Origin: Spirometra erinaceieuropaei
Taxonomy: Eukaryota > Platyhelminthes > Cestoda > Diphyllobothriidea > Diphyllobothriidae
Direction: 5' to 3'
NCBI GenBank assembly: GCA_902702965.1
Contig: CACRXP010000388.1
Location: forward strand, 534,321-598,320
DNA: 64,000 nt
This document shows positions 1 to 10,500 of this stretch, in pieces (the first letter of the stretch is position 1; each line of letters starts with the position of its first letter). The notes under the pieces are model-generated. The model was not told the DNA's origin, made no database searches, and saw nothing but the letters and a program-made list of their open reading frames with translations. The translations under genes and the position numbers were made by a program.

Positions 1-27
1 CAAAATTGTTTAATGTAATGCCATGCA

Positions 28-212
28 ATGAGGATTCTTGGGGGGACTGACTCGAGGGCTGGGGATCAGGCGCAATGGTCGCATCTTACTGTGGCCTCCA
101 TGAGATCCGAGCCCTCTTTCTGTGAAAAACTAACACATTTTGCGGACACCGGGTCGTGTCTGTCTGCCCTGTCAGCCACTGCGCCCAATGCACCTTCGAT
201 CGTTCTAACTTA
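28..212 (+). repeat. Module M, left part (3'-UTR-like repeat)
   Basis: This stretch resembles the stretches at 32.7, 37.35-38.1, 40.2 and 43.5-43.7 kb. Shared marks are a gatccgag(c) word, a gtcgtg...gtcagcca(c) block and a Pro/Ser-type GC-rich tract. Those copies lie downstream of the zinc-finger retrotransposon ORFs, so the module is probably that element's 3' UTR. Here it is interrupted by the foldback element that follows and resumes at about 1230. The 64-codon ORF through it is not a gene. Confidence 0.55.
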
Positions 213-1200
213 CAGTGAGTAACCGATCACATGAAATGTTGGCCGAAACTGAGAAATGTGTTTTCGATTAGGAAGGATTAGTTAGGTGGGGTTATGACAT
301 TGATTATCATGCGGCATAATCCTATAGTGTTTCCGACTCGCCAGGATGTCGGCTTTTGAATGTACTTTTTTTACACTCCTGTGTACAAACTACATTTGTC
401 AAGAAATGACTGCTTATGTAGCATGTATTTTTTCACATTGATTTTCGATGGTCTTATAAACTCAAACATATTTTATAGAAATCGTGCACAAAATATGCTT
501 TCTTTTACTCGTTTGGTAGAGAATCACGTTATCTTTATATTTTATACCCGAAGATGGGGTATATTTGGGTTTTAAAAATGTTTTCTAATTCCCGAATAAT
601 TTTGAGCCTAATCAGCCGTTGCATTAGCGTATTGCGATTTCAGTCTCCAAGGTGCATCCTTTAAGCGTTAGGAAAATCATATATTCCTCTATGCGTTTAA
701 AAAGATATCATATAGAGTTCATAAGATTTTGCAATGGATGCGGTCAGTGCTGTAGACTTCATGAGCAGCATTGGCAGACGGACAGATACGATGCCGTATG
801 AATGAACATTGTACGGTCTTAAAAAATCTCATAACTAGAAACTCCTTTAAAACCTAAATATACCCCATCGTTGAGTATAAAATGTAGAGATAACGGGATT
901 CTCCGTCAAACGAGTAAAAGAAAGTATATTTTTGCACATGTTTTCTATAAAATATATTTGCGTTTATAAGACCCTCGAAAATCAATGTGAGAACATACAT
1001 GTCACATAAGTAGTCATTTCCTGCCATGTGCGGTTTTTACAGGAGGTCAAAAAGAAGTATATTTAAAAGCCGACATCCAGGCGAGTCCGAAACATTATAG
1101 GATTGTGCAGCATGATAATCAGTATTACAATCCCTCCTAAGTAATCCTTCCTAATCGAAAACACGTTTCAGAATTTTCAACCGTGAGATCGGTCATTCAT
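213..1200. mobile_element. Foldback (long inverted repeat) element, copy 1
   Basis: The first ~365 bp (213-580) are the imperfect reverse complement of the last ~350 bp (850-1200). For example, the word tttcgattaggaaggatta near 263 faces taatccttcctaatcgaaa near 1143. The central ~270 bp is not part of the palindrome. No transposase ORF is present, so this is a non-autonomous foldback or MITE-like element. Further copies or pieces are at 3.3, 11.2, 16.6, 33.2, 35.7, 43.8, 45.8-46.5 and 47.8 kb. Confidence 0.75.
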
Positions 1201-1229
1201 TGTAATCTTGCCATCAGGACCTCGTGGGT

Positions 1230-1350
1230 AATGGAGGAAAGAGTGCGGTAGATGCTATGCAAGTCTGAATCACTCTTAACTAATTCGCGTGATGCGCCCA
1301 CTATGTGCGGCACGCGGTGGACTTCGTCGCTCGTTGTGGTTAGACTATCA
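1230..1350 (+). repeat. Module M, right part
   Basis: The words gagtgcggtagatgctatgc, a cactctta-aactaattc block and a cggcacgcggtggacttcgtcg block continue module M after the foldback insertion. The same words are joined without interruption at 37900-38060 and, on the minus strand, at 52280-52420. Confidence 0.55.
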
Positions 1351-1709
1351 TCTATGATTATTGTTAGAGAATAGCTGTCCCAAATTATATGGCCATTCGC
1401 CATATGGCCTTTTAAAGGGTACGTCAATTCAGTCCAGTTTATTTGGGAAAACGTGGGTGTGCACCTTTGGACTCCCTATTTGTTACACGCAGCGGAAGTG
1501 TGTCAAAAATTCGGAAAAGGGGTAACATCAGTCACTGTGTAGATAGGCTAAGTGTTTCGTGCGCTGCAGAATTGGAGGACACACGTACACACGTAAGTGC
1601 GTAATACAGTAATTGCTTGCTTCACACCTATGCCACAGGGAAAGAAATATGATCTGTGGTCTGCGAGCGTCACTGTGAATGTCAGTAGTGATGTGCGCCG
1701 GTATTTATG
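1351..1709. other. Unassigned sequence
   Basis: AT-rich sequence with short ORFs only. No gene or repeat recognised. Confidence 0.5.
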
Positions 1710-2340
1710 CGTTAGTAAATTCCATAAACAAGCGTTACTTAACGTTTCCTAGTAGTATCAAAACAGTAATGTACTGTTAGTGCAGAACACCAAGGCGACA
1801 GCTGTCAGATGGCCGTGTTGTGTACTGCAATACTGATCCGGCTTCCCTTTAAAACTTCCATGGATGCAAACTTAACAACATCCTTAGGTCAAGCATTCCA
1901 AGCTTTGACCACTCTGTTGGAGGAGAACTTCTGTGTGTCCAGCTCGGTACCAGCCACACGTAGTTTGGATGGGTGACCTCGCAGGTTAGTCGTAGTTGCT
2001 AACTCAAAGAAGTCTCAAGGTACGAGACAGCAATCCTGCGTGGGCATGGTGTGGAAAGTCTGGATGAGATCGTCCTGTAGCTGCCTTTAACACAAAGGAA
2101 AGTCATCGATATCAAGGGCTCTGCCTGTAACCCTTCAACATATACATATACATTAGCTACTCCTATTTCGTAGGGTAGTGAGCTCTGCCCAGTTACAAGC
2201 TTGGCTGCATACCGTTGAACATTTTCAAGTATGATAGGGTCCATGATCCATGCATGATCCATGATCTTCATGCTTGAATGGTAAACTCCAAGTTCGGCCG
2301 CACAAAAGGTTCGAAAGACCTTAGCGAGGCCTTCGAACTA
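1710..2340 (-). pseudogene. CR1/jockey-like retrotransposon 3' fragment
   Basis: Read on the minus strand, frames around 2270-1990 contain LENVQRYAAKLV and SLPYE, which match the conserved ENVQRRATK...LPYEERL segment after the reverse-transcriptase domain of CR1/jockey-type elements. A PNLEFTIQAW-like stretch lies upstream. Several frameshifts and stops break the reading frame. About 130 bp of the tail (1710-1840) is the inverted counterpart of 2795-2925, so two copies of one family lie here in opposite orientation. No functional product is expected. Confidence 0.6.
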
Positions 2341-2794
2341 ACCACCACCCTTGCCAATACGTACAGCACCTAAATTTACAGGGTGCCCTAATCACTCAGA
2401 AGTTGACCCAAATATACGGACCAACATTCTCATTCGATAATGATCTATTTTCGGTTAAATGAAAGCCTGAAAAAGAAATATTTGAAGTAATATTACGTTG
2501 TTTAGAAATCACAGTTTCCTTACGAAAAGTGCAAATGTCGAAGACATGAAAAATTTACGTCAACTGGGTAAACTGAAGTTTTAGAAGTGTATAAAGACCG
2601 TCCGTGCAAATAACTGAGTGAGTGAAACAGCGCAAGTATAACAACTTTCAAAAGGACCATCCTTTTGGCGATCTGCATCTGCACAATCTTCAGGAATTAG
2701 TGTAAAATAAAATGCAACGGCTAGCCAACCGCCCACAGTTTTAGTGTAGGTTCCCAAACGGTTTCATTAAAATTTGCCGCAGTTTTTCCGATAA
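2341..2794. other. Unassigned sequence
   Basis: AT-rich spacer between the two inverted CR1-like tails. No gene seen. Confidence 0.5.
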
Positions 2795-2956
2795 AAAGTA
2801 TTGCAGTACACAACACTGCCATCTGACCGCTGTCGCCTTGATGTTCTACACCAACAGTCTATTACTGTTTTGATACTGCTAGGAATCTTTAAGTAACGGT
2901 TGTTTATGCTTTGATGGGATCCCGACGGATCTTTAATAAAAATTATTATTATTATT
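2795..2956 (+). repeat. CR1-like 3' tail with (ATT)n end
   Basis: The end reads gatgggatcccgacgg-atctttaataaaaatt followed by ATT repeats. The same terminal words close the large CR1-like element at 23.7 kb, which ends in TCTA repeats, and the truncated copy at 18.07 kb. The upstream ~125 bp is the inverted match of 1710-1840. Confidence 0.65.
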
Positions 2957-3309
2957 TTCGATGCTGTTGACTAATGCAAGAAGGATTTCGTTTGCCACTG
3001 ACGGCACAGCAATGGAAGTTTTTATAAGGTCCCTTTTTGAGAGGCCGATCAGTGGCTAAGAAGTTAGAATGGAATTAGCAGATAAGATCGTAAGCGCACC
3101 GTCTTCAACATATCAGAGGGACTTTTTCCAGTACAATTACCGTGTAGATTTTTGTGGTGATGGAGTCGTTGACCTTCAAAAATGTCCCTGAAGTATTGGT
3201 GAATACTTTGCGGATGTCAGTATTCTCAATCGACTGCTAAAAAAATTAGTGTCAGTACTGTGTTTATCTAAACCCTCAAAATGGGTTATTGCTCAGAAAT
3301 ATTTACCGA
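2957..3309. other. Unassigned sequence
   Basis: No coding signal or recognised repeat. Confidence 0.5.
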
Positions 3310-3990
3310 AGTTTTGGGTAACTCGTAAAACATTGGAATCCTAAAATGCGGTTTCAGTTAGAAAGGATCACTTAGTTGGGGTTTTAGTGCATAATCCCAA
3401 GGTGTTTCAATCAGACCAGCGTGCCGGCTTTTGAATGGGCCGCTTGCAAAAATTGCTCTCGCTAGGAAGGACTACTTAGGTGGCATGGTTTTCCAAATTT
3501 ATTTCCGATGTCCCTATAGATCAAAACATACTTTGCAGAAAGAGAGCATAAACATCCTTCCATGTTTTCATTTTTGATTGAGTTATGTTTCCTCTAGATT
3601 TCCTACACGAAATTGAGGTATTTTCTGGTTTCAAAACCTTTGTATTTATGGGATTTTTAAGGCCGCGAACTGCATATTTAAGTAGCACCGTAGCTGCCCG
3701 CCTGTTAAGACGCAATTTCGTCGAGCAGACAATTGTAAGATGCCATTTTTTGCGAAATTAGTACGAGTCATACTTTCTATGAAATATGCCTGAACTTTTA
3801 AAGACATCAAAAGTCCAAGGACGATTTCTGCTAGCGACAGGGAAGACACACATTCAAAAATCGACATCATGGCCTGACAGAAATATCTTGAGATGATAAT
3901 CAATATTACAACTCCACCTAAGTAGTCCATTCTAGCCCAGATCACATGTTGAAATTTCGGTTAATGCTCAACGAGATACGCTACTTACTG
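3310..3990. mobile_element. Foldback element, copy 2 (shortened)
   Basis: The left arm (from about 3340, ggtttcagttagaaaggatc) and right arm (ending near 3960) are diverged inverted copies of the copy 1 arms. The centre is shorter than in copy 1. The sequence at about 3990-4115 (gtagacatcgtcggtcacgacggt) looks like the right end of module M. No protein is encoded. Confidence 0.65.
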
Positions 3991-4199
3991 CATTTGAAGG
4001 CATTTGAGTTTGTTTAGGATTATAGTTACCGCCAAGCTAATTGGCTCGTACTACCTTGTCCGCCGTGCCTGCTCTCATCTTGTAGACATCGTCGGTCACG
4101 ACGGTTGAACTGCAAACTTGTTCTCCTGGTTGTATTTATGCCCAGATCTTAACCAATGAAAATAATTTCTTTAACTACCCCCTCCCCGTCCTGTGCTAG

Positions 4200-4520
4200 T
4201 TCCACTCCGAACTGCAAAACTTCCCCCAGTGCTAGCTTCCTGGGCATCCTTCGAGCACCCACGGGCAACCTGGGCACTGGCGAGTACATCCTAGAGTCCA
4301 CAATTCAGCTGGGCATTCCAGCCGTCGACAACTACATCAGCCTGGCCGAGGAAAGCCTTACTGACGCCGTGCCCGTCACTCCAACGGCTGCTGACAGTGG
4401 CTCAGCAGTCAATCTCTCCTCGCCGGTGAACGCAGTTCGCTGGTCGCCACATCGGAAGGCGTGCACTGTGGCCGTCGCTTGCGACTCTGGTGTTCTCGGC
4501 GTCGACCTACGCTCGATGAG
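4200..4520 (+). CDS. EIPR1: EIPR1 exon (first one visible)
   Basis: A pyrimidine-rich tract (4166-4197) leads to AG at 4198-4199. A second AG at 4228-4229 keeps the same frame. The end is a good donor, gatgag|gtacgt. The exon encodes a family-poor Ser/Thr/Pro stretch, then NAVRWSPHRK...GVDLRSM, which matches the RWSPHHN...GWDTRSM blade of EIPR1. It ends two bases into a codon, as the next exon requires. Confidence 0.75.
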
Positions 4521-7500
4521 GTACGTTAAATGCTAAAGAACTCCTGGGCGGCCAGATAGTCCTAAGCTCTGTCAAGGCCAAGTGACGAGTTTAGAGATGA
4601 ATCTAGAAATGCTTACTACCTTTACCTCATTCCACCAGCTGTGTTTAACGAATATGCACACGGTCATACATGAAGCCATCGTCGCGAGCGCTAAGCGATT
4701 GTTTTCGAATGAAACTGAATCCAGGTGCGATTCAGAGGAACAGAGTTCATTTGACTCTGATTATTTGACTTTGATTAATGTTACTGTTGATTAGGTGCTG
4801 CCCGTCAGAATCTAGCTTGCCGTGGAATTAAACAGGCGAGCCCGCTCAAGGAGCACTCAAACAGGAGTGGTAGATCATCGCATTGCTCGTTATCACTAGC
4901 GTCCCCATCAACGTGAAAATTGAGCAATGATCTGGTGTTGGCATGAAAATGCCAAGAATTCTGCCTTATTGCCTTCGCGGGGACATCCTCGTGACACATG
5001 ACAGTTATTTTTTGGAAATCGAAAAAAGATCATCCTTAATGTTGTGTGATCAAGTAGCTGGTCTGTGTCAAAGCTATGGGCGAGATGAACAACAGTAATC
5101 CCGACCAGACATCACCTACGACCATGGATACTCGACCCACCTAATAATGGTGGATAGTGAAATGGCCCTCGACGACGGTTAGCTGCGGAGTTACGTACCT
5201 CTCTGATCTGAACAATAAGTTGTCGGCGACCACTTAAATGTGCTTCCTCCGGGCGTGGATAATCATCGGTTCAAGCTCCACGCGTGCTGGACATTCGTTC
5301 GGCCAGTCCTTCTATGATGCTGGCCTGTGCGTGTGAAAGATCAGTGAAATTTGGAGGTATTTAATCACCGCTGGCTGAGGACCATCCGACTTGCTTCCAG
5401 TTTGGTCCATTTTTGTTGAGGGGAAGGCAGGCGAGCCTGTTTGACCTCCCTGCTGATTATAAAAGGTGTCGAAGGAAAGAGCACCGACACATAAAAAACA
5501 TTGGAAAGTCAATTGTTCACACTATCGTCTGCTACAGACAGGTAGCCTTCTACAGACGTAAAAATATAAACATCAAATAGTGCTTAATTAATGCAAGTAG
5601 AGTGTTAATATGTACTCTCAATTATCTTGCGTCAAGGGTATGGGGGTGTGTGTGGGTGGTAAGTAAGAAAAAAGATAAGTGCCGACTTCGGCCCCAAATG
5701 AATCCACACTTGAAGAGAGAATAATATCAGCGGACAGAACGTCCCACGCTCCATATACCGGGCATCCGTTCGGCCAGTGAAGGTGTGTGTGACAAGTCGG
5801 CGAAACCTGGAAGTGTCTTACCACTGCTGTCTGAGAACAATCTCCTCGAGTGAAACACGCTGACTGAATGAGACAGTCCACATTCGCTGTCACATCATCG
5901 GGGACATATTTTGGACCATCCGATTAAGACGAATGAGGTGGTTGAAATACGTTCTTCCTCGTACACTTCATAGGCGCAGTGTTGCCGCCTTTGATCCAGC
6001 ACCGTCGTCCACTCGTAAGAGGAGGCCCTCTATTCGGCCTTTTGCTGGTGGAGGAATAGGTCGAGCTGTTTAGATTCGCTGTCGCAGATCGTCACGTGCG
6101 GAGAGGTACAGTTCGCGGCATCATCGGGACCGGTCAGATCAGGCATCATCACAATCGTACCAAGTCGAAAACCACCAATACGTTAGATTGATTATCTGTA
6201 AAGACGTCGTATGTCGATGCCGTCTTTTACATTTTGAGCTAACTTTGCTCCGCACGTCCTCGTTGGACTTTTCGCGGGCAGGCGACACCAAGGAAAGCAA
6301 TTTTCTGTCCACGACAGCAGCCGACGTAGCATTTATTCTAGTCAAGCAAAACTCATCATACATGTAGATAACATCGCTCACTTCTTGCGGTGGACAGGAT
6401 ATTTTGCACTGAAGTTTTTTTGAATAATTTATCTCAAGGTAATGTAGCTTACCTCGCCACTTACCCAGCCTAGCTTTATTCTTGGGACGTCACCTACATT
6501 GGGTACATGATTTGACGCTCGCTAATTTGCCATTTTATGCATAATTCGTGGATTAATATCGACGGATATCCATTCCTTTCCCTGAATTTTGGTGCCCGCA
6601 GTGCCAAATCTCTTTGATTTTAATTAAAAGCCTTTAAAAATGCCCTGCGAAGACGCCCCTCTCTCCGTTTTACCCGCGACCGGTTTGCCCACCATATCGG
6701 TTTTTAATTGGTGGCCATTATGCTACAACCCCGGGAGAGCAGTGTTCAGCGCAGAATTTACAGCATTTGGTCTTACCAATTCAGTGTGAGGCCCCATTTG
6801 TGAAACACTCGTATTTTCAGTCTAGATTAATGACTGTTTGCGGTTATAAATCAAAAACCGTTTTTTTGGTAAATATCCACATATGTTGCCCTACCTCTCA
6901 GATCGTGCTTCTGGCTTGACGATATTCACTGGCCCTGTGTCCGTGACCTTGACTTCAACCCCAATCGTGATCACGTGTTAGCCACGGCCGGTGATGATGG
7001 CTGCGTTAAGGTGTGGGATCTTCGGCAAATCTCCTCTTCCAAGGCCTCTGATCTGAACTCCCGGCGAACTGTCACCCCTGGCCCGTTGCGAGAGCCCTTC
7101 TCGTTCCGTAACTTCGGTTCGGGCAACCCCCGGGGACCCCAGCCTCTGATCACTCTGTCCTCACATTCCCATTGGGTGAGTGGACTTAGTGGCTACAGGA
7201 GAACAGCAAAGAGGCGCTTTGTCGTGTGACTCAGTGTAGAATTCTTGGTAAATTGAGTCACGCGTATAAGCCAAAATAAACTTCGGTGTATATACGGTAC
7301 TACTCATAGAATAATGTAGTAATAAAAAACGTACAAACCTCAACAGTGGATACCCTAGACAAAGAATCCTTTGTTACTGTTCGAGCAAATCGAATTCCCA
7401 GCTCAAGGTCAGAATACAAAAACTAGTTAATTGAAAGAACGCCGATCATGCTCGAAAGAGGGTTACAAAAAGGGGAAGGGGAATGTGAACAAGAGCCAAA

Positions 7501-10500
7501 TGTGGAAGCACTTGCGAGGAGGGTGTGGAGAATTCCAAGCGCTGACCAGCCGGACTCAACATTCGGTATTAATAAAAGTCGGAGGTCTATGCTCATATAT
7601 AGTTCAGCACATTTTAGATTAATAGGTGTTGTTTTCGAAACTACGGACGACAACTTTTATAAATTGATAATCGCGGCAAATGTCTGGCTACATGAGATAA
7701 TCAGTCCAAATTGACTCAACCTGACACTCGATCATCATGTCTGGCTCCACGGAACAACTACGCCCAAGTAATAGGCGCGACCAGGTGGGATTCAACTGGA
7801 GTTTATTTCCATCCAGCAGACTGGTCGAGCACCGGAGCAGTCTATTTATTGTTCTGAACTTTTCATTCGCCCAGCAGTCCGTCGTCAAAGATAGTGGCAA
7901 CAAAGTAACGAGCAAATAGAAGCGAAGAGACGAGTCCCAGGAAATAGTCTTGAAGAAGGAGACACGATCGCTGGGACAAGAGCCTTATTAGCTTGACTTT
8001 TCGGATTCCTTCTCGAACTCATCATCAGGGACAACAGCAGATACGGATAATTCATGCACTCAGAGGTATGAGGTAGCATGGCGACTGCATCCTATAAATA
8101 CTGCAGCCCCTTGTGCATGAATCACCCGTATCTGCTGTTGTCTCTGATGATGGGTTCGAGCAGGAATCCGAAACGTCAGGCTAATAAAGCTCTTGTCCCA
8201 GCAATCGTGTCTCCCCGTTCAAAAGTAACGAGCGATGATTATGGGACAGACGATCATCGACCAATGGCGCAAGGCAGGAGGTGACCGCGCAGATCTCTGT
8301 ACGCCGGCGCCAGGCCGATAAGCCGGTCGACTGAGTTCTCATCTGAGGCCTGGGCTTCAATCAATTCTCGGCCTGTTTGGTTTCCGGCGTAGGCGATTAT
8401 CTTGATGGCTGCGAAGTTAAACTTATGACCCATTTCCTAGATGTTGGCAGCCACTTGCGATAATTCGTCGCCTCGTCGCACAGCCAGCTTGTGTTCGTGT
8501 ACTAGCCCAGCATGGCCGACACCAACAGAGTTTCGTACCAGGTCGGCCTCTGCAGACTGTCCCCCCATCAGCCCGGCCAATCCACTTAATAACGATGAGT
8601 ATGAAAGTGCTAAATCGATAGGGGTGGGTGGCGCAACCCGAGATTGAGTCACGAGTGCTCGACTCGGTCGGTATTGACCGTAATGCTCGGGGCATTTAGA
8701 AGGCGAGCAAAAATTGGACCCTTTCGACCATCGTCGATCCGAAGGAGTCTGACGGTACCTACACGTCGTGCCTCAGTAAAGTCGACATTTTTCCCAAAGT
8801 TTTTGCGCTAATTGACCTCTCCTATTTTGCTTGAACTGTGTGCCCTGATTTGGTGAAATACTGTCAGGTCCCCTTAAAATTCTGTCACTAAAAGTATTGC
8901 TTAAATTGGCCAGTACTACCGAGAAGCTTAGAACAAAATTTCAGGTTAATTGAGAATCCTCTCAGCTCCTGCTAAATTCTCCGTTGTCTTAGGGATTCAA
9001 CTAAACTCGTACTCTGCCGGGAAGTAATCTACGCAGAGCTGTCTGTATTTAAAGGCACCACAAGGCAAACACGCGTCTGTTGCGGTGGCCGATGACAATA
9101 TACCCGGCGTGAGGATTCGAAAGATCTCTTACCGAGTGCCTGAACTGCACGCGCTGTCTTTAAATGAGGTCCATATAAGCCCCGAGGAGGTCAAAGTTGA
9201 CAAGCACACGTTATCGACTGTCCATCATCAGACCTGCAGAATAATATGCATACCCCGTCTTATGCTCGCGGAGGGCGTCTGTTCAGTCCCTCCAAGCATC
9301 CACATCCGCATTCTACCACGTCACGTTACAGTTGAAAAACTCACGCGCATCCAGCTGCCATCCTTCCCTTGCTCGTTGACCCCAGCACTAAGTGATTATT
9401 CCCCCCTCGTGTTCGGCGTGCCCAGAAATCCTTTATCCCTATTTCTCATCCCAGCTATTGCTGGCTTGTTCTGGTAGAGGTCAACGTTTTTTTTCGCGAT
9501 CTACTACTCGCAAAGATTTTGTCGTCTATGCCAGTGAGACTGTCATTTGGCTACTAACAAAAGCGAAAACTTCTATCGTCCATGTTTGCATCTATCCCCT
9601 GGCATTCATAGCTGCGGCCATACTATTTTAAACAACTATAACTTTACTACTCTAAGCTTGCAGTAGCACTTTTATTGACAACAACACTTTGACATCTTGT
9701 TCCGCATGGGTCGCATCACCTTTTGCGGGTGAACGTGCCCCACTCGTAATTTGTTTTTTTCACCACCCTTGGACGACTGGGACGGGGCCTACTCTGTGGT
9801 CGACTCGCCCCAATTGAGCAATGGTCGACTAGTTGAGCTAACCGACTGTTAGCGTTCACACAAAGCTGGCTTGGCCACGTGAAGTCTCAGGCTTGCCCAC
9901 TCGCTCACATCTAGCCTCGTTTGTGAAAGCACGGGTTTACAGGCCTCTTTGGACATGCGACGTGCGCACAAGACTGTTGCCAGGTCACCATACAAAATAG
10001 ACCTACTGGCGCTTCCCTTCTCTTAGGTAGGAGCTGTTTTTTCCCTCCTGCTCACCATCTTTGCTTTTATTGCCCCCAATGCTCGCCTTATCTACCCGAC
10101 CGCCATTTTAGTTCGCTGACGAGCCGTAGGCATGTCTTCCATTCCCGGGCGTCTACTGTTGTTCTGTGTTCGATACTTAGGTCTGGTCAGTCCGTTATCA
10201 TCCCACTCGCGACCAGTTGTTAGTGTCTGCGGGTAGCGACTCCTACGTCTGTCTCTATGGCTTGCCCAGCTACTCCAGTGACGTCAAACAGTTTCCTCCG
10301 TTGTCGACCAACCGGATCGCTAACCCCTCCTGCTCTGGGTTAGCGGCCAACATAGACGACTCTGAAGGGGCCTCGGCTACGACCTACAGCTCTACCGTCT
10401 CCGATAAGTAAGTTATGCTGACTGAAATTTGCGGGCGACAAACTGTTCAGCTCAGTAAGCCCTGTGTCTTGTTTCTATGCTTCGCCGAAATACTGAATTA

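Larger units (their letters stand above)
4521..6901 (+). other. EIPR1 intron
   Basis: GT at 4521 and AG at 6900-6901. Apart from RTE-like fragments at 5260-5420 and 5740-6165, no coding or repeat signal was recognised. The 60-70 codon ORFs inside are treated as chance. Confidence 0.7.
7950..8645 (-). pseudogene. Penelope-like element remnant, GIY-YIG region and tails
   Basis: Minus-strand frames from 8640 to 8290 encode HEHKLAVRRGDELSQVAANI, a stop, then EMGHKFNFAA, NQTGRELIEA and NSVDR. This is the C-terminal half of the GIY-YIG endonuclease domain of Penelope-like elements; compare HKRAVRRGDPLSQIATHT, EEGHEFNFAS and KTGRELLEAW at 48.6-48.9 kb. The GIY-YIG core itself is not recognisable. 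Beyond it, two copies of the element tail lie in opposite orientation (8105-8217 plus, 7960-8070 minus), each with a hammerhead-like motif. The coding part is broken. Confidence 0.7.
7176..10180 (+). other. EIPR1 intron
   Basis: Contains a Penelope-like remnant with inverted tails (7950-8645). The rest, including a 130-codon ORF at 9085-9477, shows no family motif and is treated as non-coding. Confidence 0.7.

Noticed and set aside
4156..4199. An ATG at 4156 reading MKIISL, like the KKIISL strand of EIPR1
   Set aside because: The residues after it do not continue the expected blade, an in-frame TAA lies just upstream, and a pyrimidine tract ending in AG at 4199 crosses it. Probably intron sequence with a chance match.
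9085..9477. 130-codon ORF in an EIPR1 intron
   Set aside because: Non-ATG start, no domain, no splice context; composition alone can explain it.
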